In this document: positions 17,879-27,279 of the stretch, piece by piece
Position numbering within the stretch: the first letter of the stretch is position 1
How the letters are laid out: the number at the start of each line of letters is the position of its first letter
Source: an uncultured Sanguibacteroides sp.
GTDB taxonomy: Bacteria; Bacteroidota; Bacteroidia; Bacteroidales; Marinifilaceae
Assembly: GCF_900543425.1 (NCBI RefSeq)
Contig: NZ_UQRQ01000011.1
Coordinates: 56,828 to 120,827, forward strand
Direction of reading: 5' to 3'
Length of the DNA stretch: 64,000 nucleotides
Program-made: the position numbers and the translations under genes
Notes under the pieces: model-generated
Databases searched by the model: none
Told to the model about the DNA's origin: nothing
The model's input: only the letters and a program-made list of their open reading frames with translations

Positions 17879-19820
17879 TGCTTTATCCAAACATAAATAT
17901 CCTTTTATACTACTATCCCTTCCGGTAGTAGCCGGGATTTTATGGAGCAACCACATGACAACCTTCACTCCCCAAGAATACGTGATAGGTATACTTTTCT
18001 CACTCTCTTCCATCGTATTCACTTTCTTATTTTCCCGGAATTTTCTATTTCAAAATCTATCTCTCGCCTTATTCCTCTTTCTTCTTGCCGCCTATAGAAA
18101 TCATTCTCCGGAAATTCCCATTCCCCGAACCGGAAAAGACTACGCTATAACAGGAGAATACATCGGTCAGTCTTCACCAGGTCATTACATCATAAAAAAC
18201 AAGAAACTATGTATACGCTTGCAGGTGAACGACTCTCTTCTTCCGGAAATCGGAGATTACCTCTCTTTCCGGGCCAGGTTATTTCCCCTTTCCTCTCGCT
18301 CTAATATCAATGAATTCAATTACAATAGCTACCTCCGGCAACAGGGAATCCATGTACAAGGAATCGCACTCTCTCCGCTGATTCCTGTCAAACACCGGTA
18401 CTCCATATGGGGGATTTCACAAAGAATTCGGAATATATTACTCGAAAAATTAGATCGCACGGTAAAGGACACAACAACACGCTCACTCTTACAGGCGCTA
18501 TGCCTCGGTTACAAATACAATATTTCTCCGGATTACCGCAAAGTATTTCAATCCACCGGAACAATCCATTTATTGGCGATCTCCGGTCTACACATGGGAG
18601 CCATCTACTTGTTATTAACGTCTGTTCTATCGGTTTTTCATCTGAAAAAGGGAGTATGGCTACTTATTCCCTTATTATGGTTATTCGCTTTCGTATCGGG
18701 CCTCTCTCCGTCGGCATGCAGAGCAGCGTCTATTCTAAGTTTTATCACCATAAGTAAACTATTACACAAAGATCATGTTCCTTTAAACGCCATCGGGGCC
18801 TCCGCTTTTTTTACGTTATTAATAAAGCCTATACTGCTTTATTCCGTCAGCTTTCAAATGTCTTATGCGGCATACACGGGAATCGTACTACTTTATCCCG
18901 TTTTCCGGGCAAGATCCACCCATTGGCCTATCATCATTCGAAAAATCTATTCGCTTTGCTGTCTTAGTCTGGCAGCCCAAATTGCCATTCTCCCCCTAAC
19001 GGCCTACTATTTTCATTACTTGACTTTAAACAGCGTTATCATCAATATCGTAGCCATACCCTTGGCTACATCTCTATTATACGGGGGTATTCTATTACTT
19101 GCATTACCGGACTGTATCGGCTTACTCCTCTCTCCTTTTATCATGGGAATAGAACGATCCCTTCTATTCCTGCTACGTACTTTTGACCGTTTTACTCTCG
19201 TACAAGATAATCTCTATCCCACTCCGATACAACTTGTTTTAATTTACCTTCTCATTCTGTCTTTTCTGGTTTACCTGAAAAAGCGTACACCATACATTCG
19301 CCACATCATATACTTTACCTTTGTCTTCCTGCTCCTCTTCTGTGTCATTTCCCGATACGACAAACAAAACAATCAAGAGATCGTTATCTATCACCGACAT
19401 AACAGTTCTATGATTCTGTTAAATTATAAAGGATACTATACCTTTCTGAAGAACACCCACCCTTTTTCGCAAAATCTTCCCTATATAGAAGCGAATCGAC
19501 TGAAAGCCATCCCTCCCCATCACGGCTTTGTTACGACCCAAATACAACACACTCGTAATCAACTCGTCTCCCCTGTTGTTTCATTATACATTGCCGACAC
19601 CTCAACCCGAAGCATTCCCCCTACCGACTACCTCGTTATCACCGGGAATATTTTTCCCGGCCAGCTCTCTTGTCAATCCGAAAGTAAATTAAAAAAAATC
19701 ATACTTGATGGCTCCAATTACAGTAGTAGCATAGAAGTTTGGAGAATATGGGCAAAAGAAAAAGGGATTCCTTTGCAAGCTACTGCTGAAAACGGATCAT
19801 TGCAACTCAAACTAAAATAG
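17874..19820 (+). CDS. comEC: ComEC/Rec2-family DNA uptake channel protein
   Basis: This roughly 648-residue polytopic protein has two N-terminal membrane segments, a soluble DUF4131-like region, and a competence-domain membrane bundle from about residue 210 to 500. Marker motifs are STGTIHLLAISGLHMG and SGLSPSACRAA. ComEC carries transforming DNA across the inner membrane. The C-terminus is short and lacks the HxHxDH metal site of the beta-lactamase-like domain seen in many homologues. I chose the ATG at 17874; a TTG at 17868 is two codons upstream. Confidence 0.85.
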   Translation: MFALSKHKYPFILLSLPVVAGILWSNHMTTFTPQEYVIGILFSLSSIVFTFLFSRNFLFQNLSLALFLFLLAAYRNHSPEIPIPRTGKDYAITGEYIGQSSPGHYIIKNKKLCIRLQVNDSLLPEIGDYLSFRARLFPLSSRSNINEFNYNSYLRQQGIHVQGIALSPLIPVKHRYSIWGISQRIRNILLEKLDRTVKDTTTRSLLQALCLGYKYNISPDYRKVFQSTGTIHLLAISGLHMGAIYLLLTSVLSVFHLKKGVWLLIPLLWLFAFVSGLSPSACRAASILSFITISKLLHKDHVPLNAIGASAFFTLLIKPILLYSVSFQMSYAAYTGIVLLYPVFRARSTHWPIIIRKIYSLCCLSLAAQIAILPLTAYYFHYLTLNSVIINIVAIPLATSLLYGGILLLALPDCIGLLLSPFIMGIERSLLFLLRTFDRFTLVQDNLYPTPIQLVLIYLLILSFLVYLKKRTPYIRHIIYFTFVFLLLFCVISRYDKQNNQEIVIYHRHNSSMILLNYKGYYTFLKNTHPFSQNLPYIEANRLKAIPPHHGFVTTQIQHTRNQLVSPVVSLYIADTSTRSIPPTDYLVITGNIFPGQLSCQSESKLKKIILDGSNYSSSIEVWRIWAKEKGIPLQATAENGSLQLKLK

Positions 19821-19841
19821 CCCTTTTATCGTAATTTCATT

Positions 19842-19884
19842 CAGCAAAATTATGGTATTAAAATTATAATTCTTTATTTTGCTG
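19842..19884 (+). promoter_or_regulatory. Inverted repeat upstream of trkA
   Basis: CAGCAAAAT (19842-19850) and ATTTTGCTG (19876-19884) form a 9-bp inverted repeat 22 bp before trkA. It could be a terminator for comEC or an operator. Confidence 0.3.
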
Positions 19885-19906
19885 GCTTAAATAACACCTA
19901 ACTAAA

Positions 19907-21250
19907 ATGAATATCGTTATAGCGGGAGCAGGAGAAGTCGGAACACATCTCGCGAATATGCTCAGCAAGCAAGAGCATAATATCATGTTGATAGACAGCG
20001 ATCAGGAAAAACTGGAATTACTCGAAAACCAGCTGGATGTGCTATCTATCGTAGGATCATGTACCTCTATCGGAGCCTTAAAAGATGCCGGTGTAAACAA
20101 ATGTGATCTATTCATTGCGGTAAATCATTTAGAAGACCAAAATATCAATTCAGCCATTTTAGCCAAAAAATTAGGAGCGAAACAGACGATCGCCAGGGTA
20201 AACAACAGCGAATACCTGGAAAACGAAAATAAAGAGTACTTGAAAATGATCGGGATCGACTCTCTGATCTATCCCGAGCGTTTAGCTGCAGAAGAGATTG
20301 TCGCCTCTTTAAAGCAAAGTGGATCAAGACAATTACACGAATTCTCCGACGGGAGACTGCAGCTCTTAGGTATTAAACTATGGGAAAATGCCCCGGTTTT
20401 AAATTTGACCCTGATCAAAATGGCTGAACGCTATGGAGCTCAGAACTTTCGGGTCGTTGCCATAAAAAGAGCAGACAGAACCATTATTCCGAGAGGATTA
20501 GATTCTTTTATGTACGGAGATTTGGTCTTCATTGTAACGAAGCCGTTTTATGTCCCCAATATCTTTGCCCTCTGTGGAAAATCACAATATGAAATTAAAA
20601 ATGTCGTTATCGTGGGAGGTTCCCGCATTGGAGTAAAAGCAGCTTCTCTGTTAGAGAAAAACTACAATGTAAAAATTATTGAGAAAGACCGGGAAAAATG
20701 CATCCTATTAGCCGACAAATTAAAATCGACCTTGGTTATCAATGGCGACGGACGGGATCTTGCCCTTCTCCGGGAAGAGGGAATCAAAAATACAGATGCT
20801 TTCATTAGCGTTACGCACTCTTCCGAAACAAACATACTGTCTTGCTTATTAGCCAAGAAATTAGGAGTAAAAAAGAGTGTAGCGGAAGTGGAAAATATCG
20901 ATTATATCGATCTTGCTGAAAATATAGGTATAGGAACATTAGTTAATACAAAATTAATTGCCGCCTCACACATCTATCGTTATACCATGAATGTAGATGT
21001 AAAACACCTGAAATTCCTGACGTTTTCTGAGGCCGAGGTTTTCGAATTAACGGCAGAAGCAGGTTCCAGGATTACTAAAAAAACATTGGCAGATGTAAAC
21101 TTCCCCCTTAACGCAACAGTCGGAGGGGTCATCCGGGATGGCGAAGCCATTATTGCCAAAGGAGACGTACAAATTGCAGCCGGAGATAACGTGGTTATTT
21201 TCGCTTTGCCTAATGCCGTAAAAAAAGTAATTAAGCTCTTTCAAAGATGA
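19907..21250 (+). CDS. trkA: Trk potassium uptake regulatory NAD-binding protein
   Basis: This 447-residue cytoplasmic protein has two RCK units. Each starts with a Rossmann glycine motif: GAGEVGTHLA near residue 6, and GGSRIG near 232. Each is followed by a TrkA-C domain. It gates the TrkH channel in response to nucleotides. Its stop overlaps the trkH start by four bases (ATGA), showing a coupled operon. Confidence 0.95.
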   Translation: MNIVIAGAGEVGTHLANMLSKQEHNIMLIDSDQEKLELLENQLDVLSIVGSCTSIGALKDAGVNKCDLFIAVNHLEDQNINSAILAKKLGAKQTIARVNNSEYLENENKEYLKMIGIDSLIYPERLAAEEIVASLKQSGSRQLHEFSDGRLQLLGIKLWENAPVLNLTLIKMAERYGAQNFRVVAIKRADRTIIPRGLDSFMYGDLVFIVTKPFYVPNIFALCGKSQYEIKNVVIVGGSRIGVKAASLLEKNYNVKIIEKDREKCILLADKLKSTLVINGDGRDLALLREEGIKNTDAFISVTHSSETNILSCLLAKKLGVKKSVAEVENIDYIDLAENIGIGTLVNTKLIAASHIYRYTMNVDVKHLKFLTFSEAEVFELTAEAGSRITKKTLADVNFPLNATVGGVIRDGEAIIAKGDVQIAAGDNVVIFALPNAVKKVIKLFQR

Positions 21251-22695
21251 TTAACTTCCGATTTATCGTTAATATCATAGGAAAACTTTTATTAGTGGAA
21301 AGTGCCTTTCTCATGCTTTGTATCGTTGTTGCTCTAATTTACGGGGAAAACGATTTACTGGCATTCATCTATTCCACCCTAATCACGTTAACCGCCGGAT
21401 CACTTATGGCATTTACGGTAAAAGTCAAGGACCGGGTTTTAGCCAAGAAAGACGGGTATTTCATCGTAACTTCTACTTGGGTTATTTTTACCGTGTTCGG
21501 TTGTTTACCCTACTTGTTCGGCAATACCATCCCATCCGTTGTCGATGCTGTCTTCGAAACCATGTCCGGATTTACCACAACGGGTTCTTCCATTATAAAT
21601 AATGTCGAAACACTTCCGCATGCGACCTTGTTCTGGCGCTCCCTAACCCAATGGATGGGAGGTATCGGAATCATCGTATTACTACTTGCTATCCTACCCG
21701 GTTTCGGGATTGAAGGACGCGATATGTTCGTGGCGGAAGTAACGGGTCCGACTCACGATAAATTTACGGCCACATTCACCTCAACAGCGCAACGTATGTG
21801 GACTCTATACTTATCCCTAACTATTTTACAAACAGGATTCCTCCTCTTGGGCGGAATGGATCTTTTCGATTCCATCTGCCATTCATTTACCACCATGGCA
21901 ACCGGAGGATACTCGACGAAACAAAATAGCATTGCTTACTGGGATTCAGCCTATATTCAATATGTATTTATTATCTTCATGTTTTTGGCAGGAACGAATT
22001 TCGGGCTCATGTATTCCGTAATTCTAAAAAAGATACGTAACCCTTTCCGGGATGAAGAATTTAAACTCTATTTTCTAATTGTCATCGTATCCAGCACAAT
22101 TATTGCCTCAGGGCTCTATTTTAACGGGTATTCCGATTTAGAGAAAAGCATACGCGATGCATTATTCCAAGTCGTTACCATACAAACGACCACAGGATAC
22201 GCTACAACCGATTACCTTCTGTGGCCTCCTCTTTTGGGCATTATTATTTTCGTATTGATGTTTATCGGGGCTTCGGCAGGTTCCACCGCAGGCGGATTAA
22301 AATGTGTCCGTTTAAGCCTGCTGTTTAAAAACTCATTCATCGAGATGAAACGGATCATACACCCCAACGGGATCATTAACGTAAAGTACAATAACAAAAG
22401 CGTGCATCCGAACATCATGAGCGGGGTGATGGGTTTTGCCATCCTATACATCTTCATATTCGGTATCTCCAGCGTTATCATGTCTTTTTTCACGAAAGAT
22501 ATTGCAACAGCCTGTAGTGCCGTAATTACCTCTTTAAGCAACGTGGGACCAGGATTCGGAGAAATTGGCCCGATGGATAATTTTTCAAGTCTGTCTGATA
22601 TCGCAAAAATATTTCTGGCAATCCTAATGTTAGTCGGTCGTTTGGAGGTATTTACCGTACTCGTTTTATTCAGTAGGACTTTCTGGAAAAAATAA
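21247..22695 (+). CDS. trkH: Trk potassium uptake channel subunit
   Basis: This 482-residue polytopic membrane protein has the repeated pore-loop signatures of the Trk/Ktr family, including SGFTTTGSS, TTMATGGYST, TTGYATTD and SNVGPGFG, plus the conserved GGIGI helix after the first loop. It forms the K+ channel with TrkA. Translation is coupled to trkA. Confidence 0.95.
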   Translation: MINFRFIVNIIGKLLLVESAFLMLCIVVALIYGENDLLAFIYSTLITLTAGSLMAFTVKVKDRVLAKKDGYFIVTSTWVIFTVFGCLPYLFGNTIPSVVDAVFETMSGFTTTGSSIINNVETLPHATLFWRSLTQWMGGIGIIVLLLAILPGFGIEGRDMFVAEVTGPTHDKFTATFTSTAQRMWTLYLSLTILQTGFLLLGGMDLFDSICHSFTTMATGGYSTKQNSIAYWDSAYIQYVFIIFMFLAGTNFGLMYSVILKKIRNPFRDEEFKLYFLIVIVSSTIIASGLYFNGYSDLEKSIRDALFQVVTIQTTTGYATTDYLLWPPLLGIIIFVLMFIGASAGSTAGGLKCVRLSLLFKNSFIEMKRIIHPNGIINVKYNNKSVHPNIMSGVMGFAILYIFIFGISSVIMSFFTKDIATACSAVITSLSNVGPGFGEIGPMDNFSSLSDIAKIFLAILMLVGRLEVFTVLVLFSRTFWKK

Positions 22696-22711
22696 CTCAG
22701 CCGGCAATAAA

Positions 22712-22741
22712 AACGGCGCTCTCTTAAAAGAGACCGCCGTT
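22712..22741. terminator. Bidirectional terminator between trkH and yciO
   Basis: AACGGCG / CGCCGTT with inner pairing TCTCTT / AAGAGA forms a strong hairpin between convergent genes. Confidence 0.8.
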
Positions 22742-22762
22742 ATATCATAAAAGTAAGTGATC

Positions 22763-23371
22763 TTATAATTCTCCCAATCCCTGACGTAATACGGCTATTT
22801 CATCTCCCGTACAATCCAATACGGTCGAAGGAATATTCTTACCGTAACCACCGTCAATAACCATATCCACCACTTTTTCATACTTTTCATAAATCAATTC
22901 CGGATCCGTAATGTATTCGACTTCCTCATTGGGATCTCCCTTTACGGAGGTTGTCAACAAAGGCCCGCCTAACTCTTTTACGATGGCCTGCACTATAAAA
23001 TTATTGGGAATCCGTATTCCTATCGTTTTCCGCCTATTCATCAACACATTCGGTAGTTTATTCGTGGCAGGTAACACGAAGGTATAAGGGCCCGGCAAGT
23101 ACTGCTTCATCGTCCGGAATACCTCATTATTCACCTTTGCGTAGATAGATATATTACTCAGATCTTTACATATCATTGAGAAATTTGCCTTCTCCGCTTT
23201 TACACCGCGAAGGGCCGATACCCGTTGCACCGCTTTCACGTTATTAATATCACACCCGATAGCATAGATCGTATCGGTAGGATAAATAATCACGCCTCCG
23301 TCGTGTAACAAATCCACAATTTTCCGAATCTCCCTTTCGTTGGGATTATCCTCGAATAAGCGTACAAACAT
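22763..23371 (-). CDS. yciO: Sua5/YciO/YrdC-fold protein, YciO type
   Basis: This 202-residue single-domain protein belongs to the threonylcarbamoyl-AMP synthase superfamily, which makes the precursor of t6A37 in tRNAs. Motifs include YPTDTIYAIGCD and RKTIGIRIP. The stretch NFSMICKDLS resembles E. coli YciO (NFTLMCRDLS) more than TsaC as I recall it. YciO was long of unknown function. The true t6A enzyme may be a second gene elsewhere. Confidence 0.85.
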   Translation of the reverse strand: MFVRLFEDNPNEREIRKIVDLLHDGGVIIYPTDTIYAIGCDINNVKAVQRVSALRGVKAEKANFSMICKDLSNISIYAKVNNEVFRTMKQYLPGPYTFVLPATNKLPNVLMNRRKTIGIRIPNNFIVQAIVKELGGPLLTTSVKGDPNEEVEYITDPELIYEKYEKVVDMVIDGGYGKNIPSTVLDCTGDEIAVLRQGLGEL

Positions 23372-23382
23372 AACCCGCTGAT

Positions 23383-24039
23383 TTACGAGTTCACCTTCTT
23401 GTAATCAGCCAAGAATGTAGCCAAACCACTGTCTGTCAACGGATGCTTCAATAGCCCTTTGATAGCACTTAACGGACAGGTAGCGACATCCGCTCCGGCC
23501 TCTATACATTGAATAATATGTTGCGTATGGCGTATCGAAGCGGCTAACACTTGGGTATTGTATCCATAATAAGCATACATATCCACAATTTTTTCCACTA
23601 ATTCAATACCGTCACTACTGATATCATCTAATCTACCGACAAAAGGAGACACATAGGTAGCACCTGCCTTAGCAGCCAACAAAGCTTGTCCCGGTGAAAA
23701 AACCAAAGTACAATTCGTACGAATTCCTTTTCCCGAAAAATATTTTATAGCTTTAATTCCATCCGCGATACAAGGCACTTTCACTACGATATTGGGATGT
23801 AAGGCAGCTAACTCCTCTCCTTCTCTAATCATTCCTTCGTAATCAGTCGAAATCACTTCCGCACTAACATCTCCATCTACGATGTTGCATATCTCGATAT
23901 AGTGTTTTTTGCAATTTTCTACTCCTTTTATTCCTTCTTTGGCCATCAACGAGGGATTTGTTGTCACTCCGTCCAGTACCCCCAAATCATTAGCTTCCCG
24001 AATCTGATCCAAATTTGCGGTGTCAATAAAAAACTTCAT
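23383..24039 (-). CDS. tal: Transaldolase / fructose-6-phosphate aldolase, small TalC-FsA type
   Basis: I start at the ATG at 24037-24039, giving 218 residues beginning MKFFIDTANLDQI; the 18 upstream codons do not match the family. The TTNPSL motif (26-31) and Schiff-base lysine in VVKVPC (Lys87) are intact, as is the later CNTxQ-like substrate region (NTQVLAASIR). Small enzymes of this class are transaldolases or fructose-6-phosphate aldolases; one or two residues decide, and I cannot settle it by eye. Confidence 0.9.
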   Translation of the reverse strand: MKFFIDTANLDQIREANDLGVLDGVTTNPSLMAKEGIKGVENCKKHYIEICNIVDGDVSAEVISTDYEGMIREGEELAALHPNIVVKVPCIADGIKAIKYFSGKGIRTNCTLVFSPGQALLAAKAGATYVSPFVGRLDDISSDGIELVEKIVDMYAYYGYNTQVLAASIRHTQHIIQCIEAGADVATCPLSAIKGLLKHPLTDSGLATFLADYKKVNS

Positions 24040-24135
24040 TATCTTATCATTTTTAGGTTTAACATCATGAACTGCACACAAAAGTATAAACAATATCTGA
24101 ATATTATTAAAAATGAAGAATTAAAATTATCATTC

Positions 24136-25389
24136 TCAACTCAATACACCAAATAACAACCAAGCTATCAATAAGGTAAAAAATACATTAAATGTCTGGG
24201 CTCCTAAAAACGCATATGTCGAACGTCTGTTTTCGGAGGTAATCAAACTCCTGAAATCCGTTTCCAAACCGATTGAAGTAAACGCAAGCGCAAACCACAG
24301 CCCTTGAATATTTTTCAGAATCGGTTTTGCCTCATTCACAACGGCCGGGTCTATCATAAAAGAAAACACCAAAGAAGCAGCAACAAAACCCAATACAAAT
24401 TTCGGAAAACGGGTCCATATTACTTTTAAAGTCGGTTTTTCCTCTACTCCCTCTACCTCCTTTTTGGTATAGGACCAATATATACTGATTAAAAAAGCGG
24501 CAATACCCAATAATACATTCTGAGAAAATTTCACAATGGTACTGGTTTGCAAAGCGACCTCCCCGTATATAGCTCCCGTTGCGGCTACAGCTCCGGTAGT
24601 ATCAATCGTTCCTCCTATCCAAGCCCCCGCCATATCTTCCGGCAAACCGAGCAATTTAGCCAAAGCCGGCATAAGTATAATCATCGGGACAGCCACGACC
24701 AGAACCAACGAAACGACATAGGACAATTTAGTCTTATCCCCCTTGATTGCCCCCGCCGTAGCCACGGCAGCCGACACGCCACAGATGGAAACAGCACTGG
24801 ATAACATTAGGGCCATCTCTTTATCAATGCCCATTCTCTTGCATAACCAGAAACAAAAATTCCACACGACAAAGACAACAATACAAGACTGTATCAACCC
24901 TAACGAACCGGACTTCAACAAGTCTCCAAACAATACGGTCGTTCCCAATAACACCAATCCGATCTTCACAAAAAGTTCCGAAGAAAGGGACTCTTTCAAC
25001 CATTTGGGAATAGAAAAAACATTGCTAATGAAAAGGCCGATCAATAAACTGAATATTACTGTTTCCAGTCCCCAATCCTTTAAAAATTTATTCCCGCCGA
25101 CGACCATAGCCAAAAGTGTCAAAAAGAATACGACAGGGAAACTATAGATAACGGATTTAAAACCACGACCGGTCATTTTTCCGGCGATCAATGCCATAAT
25201 AAACATAAACCCAAACACCAAAAGAGCGTGTCCCACGTTATCTAAAGCAAACACTTTATTCATTAAGACGTCTGCATCCGGCCAACTAAAAGAAGGCCAA
25301 TGCGGTTTCAACTGAAAAATAATCAATAAAATAATAAACCACCCCACAATTGCTGAGGTCCAATCTTCGGAAATCTTAAATTTGCTCAT
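24136..25389 (-). CDS. yeiH: YeiH/UPF0324 family membrane protein (putative sulfate exporter family)
   Basis: The ATG at 25387-25389 gives 417 residues starting MSKFKISEDW. The protein has about ten hydrophobic segments and family motifs SAVSICGVSAAVATAGAI and GGTIDTTGAVAATGAIYG, the inverted repeats of UPF0324/Cons_hypoth698. The family is annotated as putative sulfate exporters on weak evidence; the substrate is unknown. It is monocistronic. Confidence 0.85.
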   Translation of the reverse strand: MSKFKISEDWTSAIVGWFIILLIIFQLKPHWPSFSWPDADVLMNKVFALDNVGHALLVFGFMFIMALIAGKMTGRGFKSVIYSFPVVFFLTLLAMVVGGNKFLKDWGLETVIFSLLIGLFISNVFSIPKWLKESLSSELFVKIGLVLLGTTVLFGDLLKSGSLGLIQSCIVVFVVWNFCFWLCKRMGIDKEMALMLSSAVSICGVSAAVATAGAIKGDKTKLSYVVSLVLVVAVPMIILMPALAKLLGLPEDMAGAWIGGTIDTTGAVAATGAIYGEVALQTSTIVKFSQNVLLGIAAFLISIYWSYTKKEVEGVEEKPTLKVIWTRFPKFVLGFVAASLVFSFMIDPAVVNEAKPILKNIQGLWFALAFTSIGLETDFRSLITSENRRSTYAFLGAQTFNVFFTLLIAWLLFGVLS

Positions 25390-25470
25390 CTGACTAATTC
25401 TTAAATTTATTCGGTGGCAAAAATAAGATACATTTTTTTTCAATACATCCGCATTTTTACTGATTTTGTA

Positions 25471-25863
25471 TCAGTACATTTCCAACATCCCCTTTATAGC
25501 ACCCCAATAATATTCTTTCCAGCCTTCCACAATTTCATCATACACCTCATCCGGGATATGGGTATGCAATAACTCCACGTGAGTCGTCTCTTTTTTCTTC
25601 TTCAATTCAATCGTTACCACCGAAGGATTTTCAGTCTCTCCGAAAAACCACTCCTGTACCAACCTCTTATGAGGCTCGACCTCCAGGTTCACACCACAGA
25701 TATCCCCCTCCCAAAGAGAAAAGACAAAGCCTTTTTCAGCCTTCATTTGTGCCGGATAACCGCTCCAAAGCTCGATTTGAAAAGGATTGGTCAAAGCCGC
25801 AAAAACCTCTTCCGGATCAGCAACTATTTCAACTGTATATTTAAAATCCATAAGCTTTTCCAT
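25471..25863 (-). CDS. SRPBCC/AHSA1-domain protein
   Basis: This 130-residue protein has the START/Bet v 1-like AHSA1 fold pattern: YTVEIVADPEEVFAALTNPFQIELW at its start (with the usual charged helix) and a long C-terminal helix HIPDEVYDEIVEGWKEYYW. The family binds hydrophobic ligands or Hsp90-like clients; function here is unknown. An alternative ATG four codons in (25851) has an AG-rich stretch before it. A strong hairpin ends six bases before the first ATG. Confidence 0.75.
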   Translation of the reverse strand: MEKLMDFKYTVEIVADPEEVFAALTNPFQIELWSGYPAQMKAEKGFVFSLWEGDICGVNLEVEPHKRLVQEWFFGETENPSVVTIELKKKKETTHVELLHTHIPDEVYDEIVEGWKEYYWGAIKGMLEMY

Positions 25864-25868
25864 ACAAA

Positions 25869-25897
25869 AGAAAAGGCTGATTTATTCAGCCTTTTCT
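25869..25897 (-). terminator. Terminator hairpin between the OmpH-like and AHSA1 genes
   Basis: AGAAAAGGCTGA / TCAGCCTTTTCT with loop TTTAT is a perfect 12-bp hairpin on either strand. On the minus strand it follows the OmpH-like gene and ends at a TTTT-containing stretch just before the AHSA1 ATG. Confidence 0.7.
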
Positions 25898-25914
25898 CTT
25901 TTTATCTATTTAAT

Positions 25915-26508
25915 TTATTTCTTCTTATATTGCGCATTCAACTGTTTCAATATGTCTTGTGTTATATCAAATCCGTCTTCCGCGTAAAAAACAGTTCCTC
26001 CCAAGGTTGTACTCAAGATCAAACTATATCCTTTATCCTTGTTGTATTCTTTCAAAAAAGCAATAATGACATCATACAACTTTTTATTGATTTCGTTCTG
26101 TTCACGTAAAATACTCTCCTGCGTCTCTTGTTTCAAACGCTCCATGTTCTGGCTTTCAAGTACGATATCGTAATACTCTTGGTTGGCACTCTCTCTGGTC
26201 ACGAACCCGTTATTTTCCAACTTACGTTGATATTCTTCTTGTCTCTTTACCAGAGACTTCATCTTCACGTTCATGTCCGTCTTATACTTCTCTATTTTTT
26301 TCAAAAAAGCCTCATTCAATTCTCTCGACTGAGTATAATTGCTCAACAAGGTATCCATATTGATATAAACGATTTTAGCTTCCGGATTAACAACTTTTAC
26401 TCCTTCCGATTCGTTGCCTGTTTTGGTATTTCCTGCGAAATGCAAAATATACAATACGACCACGGCAACTAACAATAACACATTTAATCCTATCGAAAAA
26501 TTTTTCAT
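25915..26508 (-). CDS. OmpH/Skp-family periplasmic chaperone
   Basis: This 197-residue protein has an uncleaved or cleavable N-terminal hydrophobic segment (about 5-24), then the OmpH start AKIVYINMDTLLSNY, a long charged coiled coil (about 65-135) and a final alpha/beta tail (GYSLILSTTLGGTVFYAED). Skp-like trimers hold unfolded outer-membrane proteins. Bacteroidetes usually have several paralogues; this is one. Confidence 0.88.
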   Translation of the reverse strand: MKNFSIGLNVLLLVAVVVLYILHFAGNTKTGNESEGVKVVNPEAKIVYINMDTLLSNYTQSRELNEAFLKKIEKYKTDMNVKMKSLVKRQEEYQRKLENNGFVTRESANQEYYDIVLESQNMERLKQETQESILREQNEINKKLYDVIIAFLKEYNKDKGYSLILSTTLGGTVFYAEDGFDITQDILKQLNAQYKKK

Positions 26509-26598
26509 AAAATATAACTTTGTTATTAATAAATCGATTAACTGGAAACGGCTTTCCCGGTGGGAATAGTTTCAGTTACAAAGATAGTCTTTCTTCTT

Positions 26599-27279
26599 TT
26601 AGTTAGCTCGTTTTTCCTTTTTTTCTACATAAAAAATTTTCTTTAACAGGTCCACTTCATTCTGTCGAATCGGACGATACCGCTCACTTAGTTCACGAGA
26701 GATATGAAGCTTACGAATCATTCTTACCGACTGTACCCCCACCCCAAATCCGACGTCCACGTGTCCCTTGTTTTCTACCGTATAAGCGAATTTCTCTATC
26801 TGCATTTTCTGATTCATTTCCCGGTCCATCTTCGTTACCGGAGAAAAAGCCCCGGCAACAATCCCTTTTTCGTTATACAGGGCATTCTCCATCCTGGCGT
26901 CCGGCTTATAATCTTTCAATAAATAACGGGGAATAACAACAACCTCTGCCAATAATATAGTATCTCGGGTCATAAAAATTCCCAACAGATAATCTTTTTG
27001 AGTAAGCGTATCGCTAACGACAACTTTCACGGGTACATATCCCACGTGAGAAAAGATCAAGGTATCCCCCAGCTTTACCTCAAAGGCAAAACGTCCCTCC
27101 CGGTCCATTCCCCGGTAAGTCCCTTCCCATCGACAGATGGCATCCCGAAGCGGAAAAACACTATCCCGATCACATACCACTCCCGTAACAAACAGTTTAT
27201 CCTGATTCTCAACCTGCCCGTTGACACTATTTATACCATAAAAAAAGAAAAATAATAGGAATAATCTAAATTCTTTCAT
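26599..27279 (-). CDS. Exported protein with carboxypeptidase-regulatory-like domain
   Basis: From the ATG at 27277-27279 the protein is 226 residues with a signal peptide ending near INSVNGQ. The mature part starts with a CarboxypepD_reg-like beta-sandwich (VTGVVCDRDSVFPLRDAICRWEG ... FSHVGYVPVKV), the domain that starts SusC-type receptors, followed by about 100 residues I do not recognise. A GTG six codons upstream is possible. It overlaps the end of the sigma factor gene by 14 bp, so both are co-transcribed. Its size is too small for a receptor. Confidence 0.7.
   Translation of the reverse strand: MKEFRLFLLFFFFYGINSVNGQVENQDKLFVTGVVCDRDSVFPLRDAICRWEGTYRGMDREGRFAFEVKLGDTLIFSHVGYVPVKVVVSDTLTQKDYLLGIFMTRDTILLAEVVVIPRYLLKDYKPDARMENALYNEKGIVAGAFSPVTKMDREMNQKMQIEKFAYTVENKGHVDVGFGVGVQSVRMIRKLHISRELSERYRPIRQNEVDLLKKIFYVEKKEKRAN

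Noticed and set aside
22763..23371. Naming the Sua5/YrdC-fold gene as tsaC
   Set aside because: The sequence around NFSMICKDLS resembles YciO more closely, so the t6A assignment is not safe.
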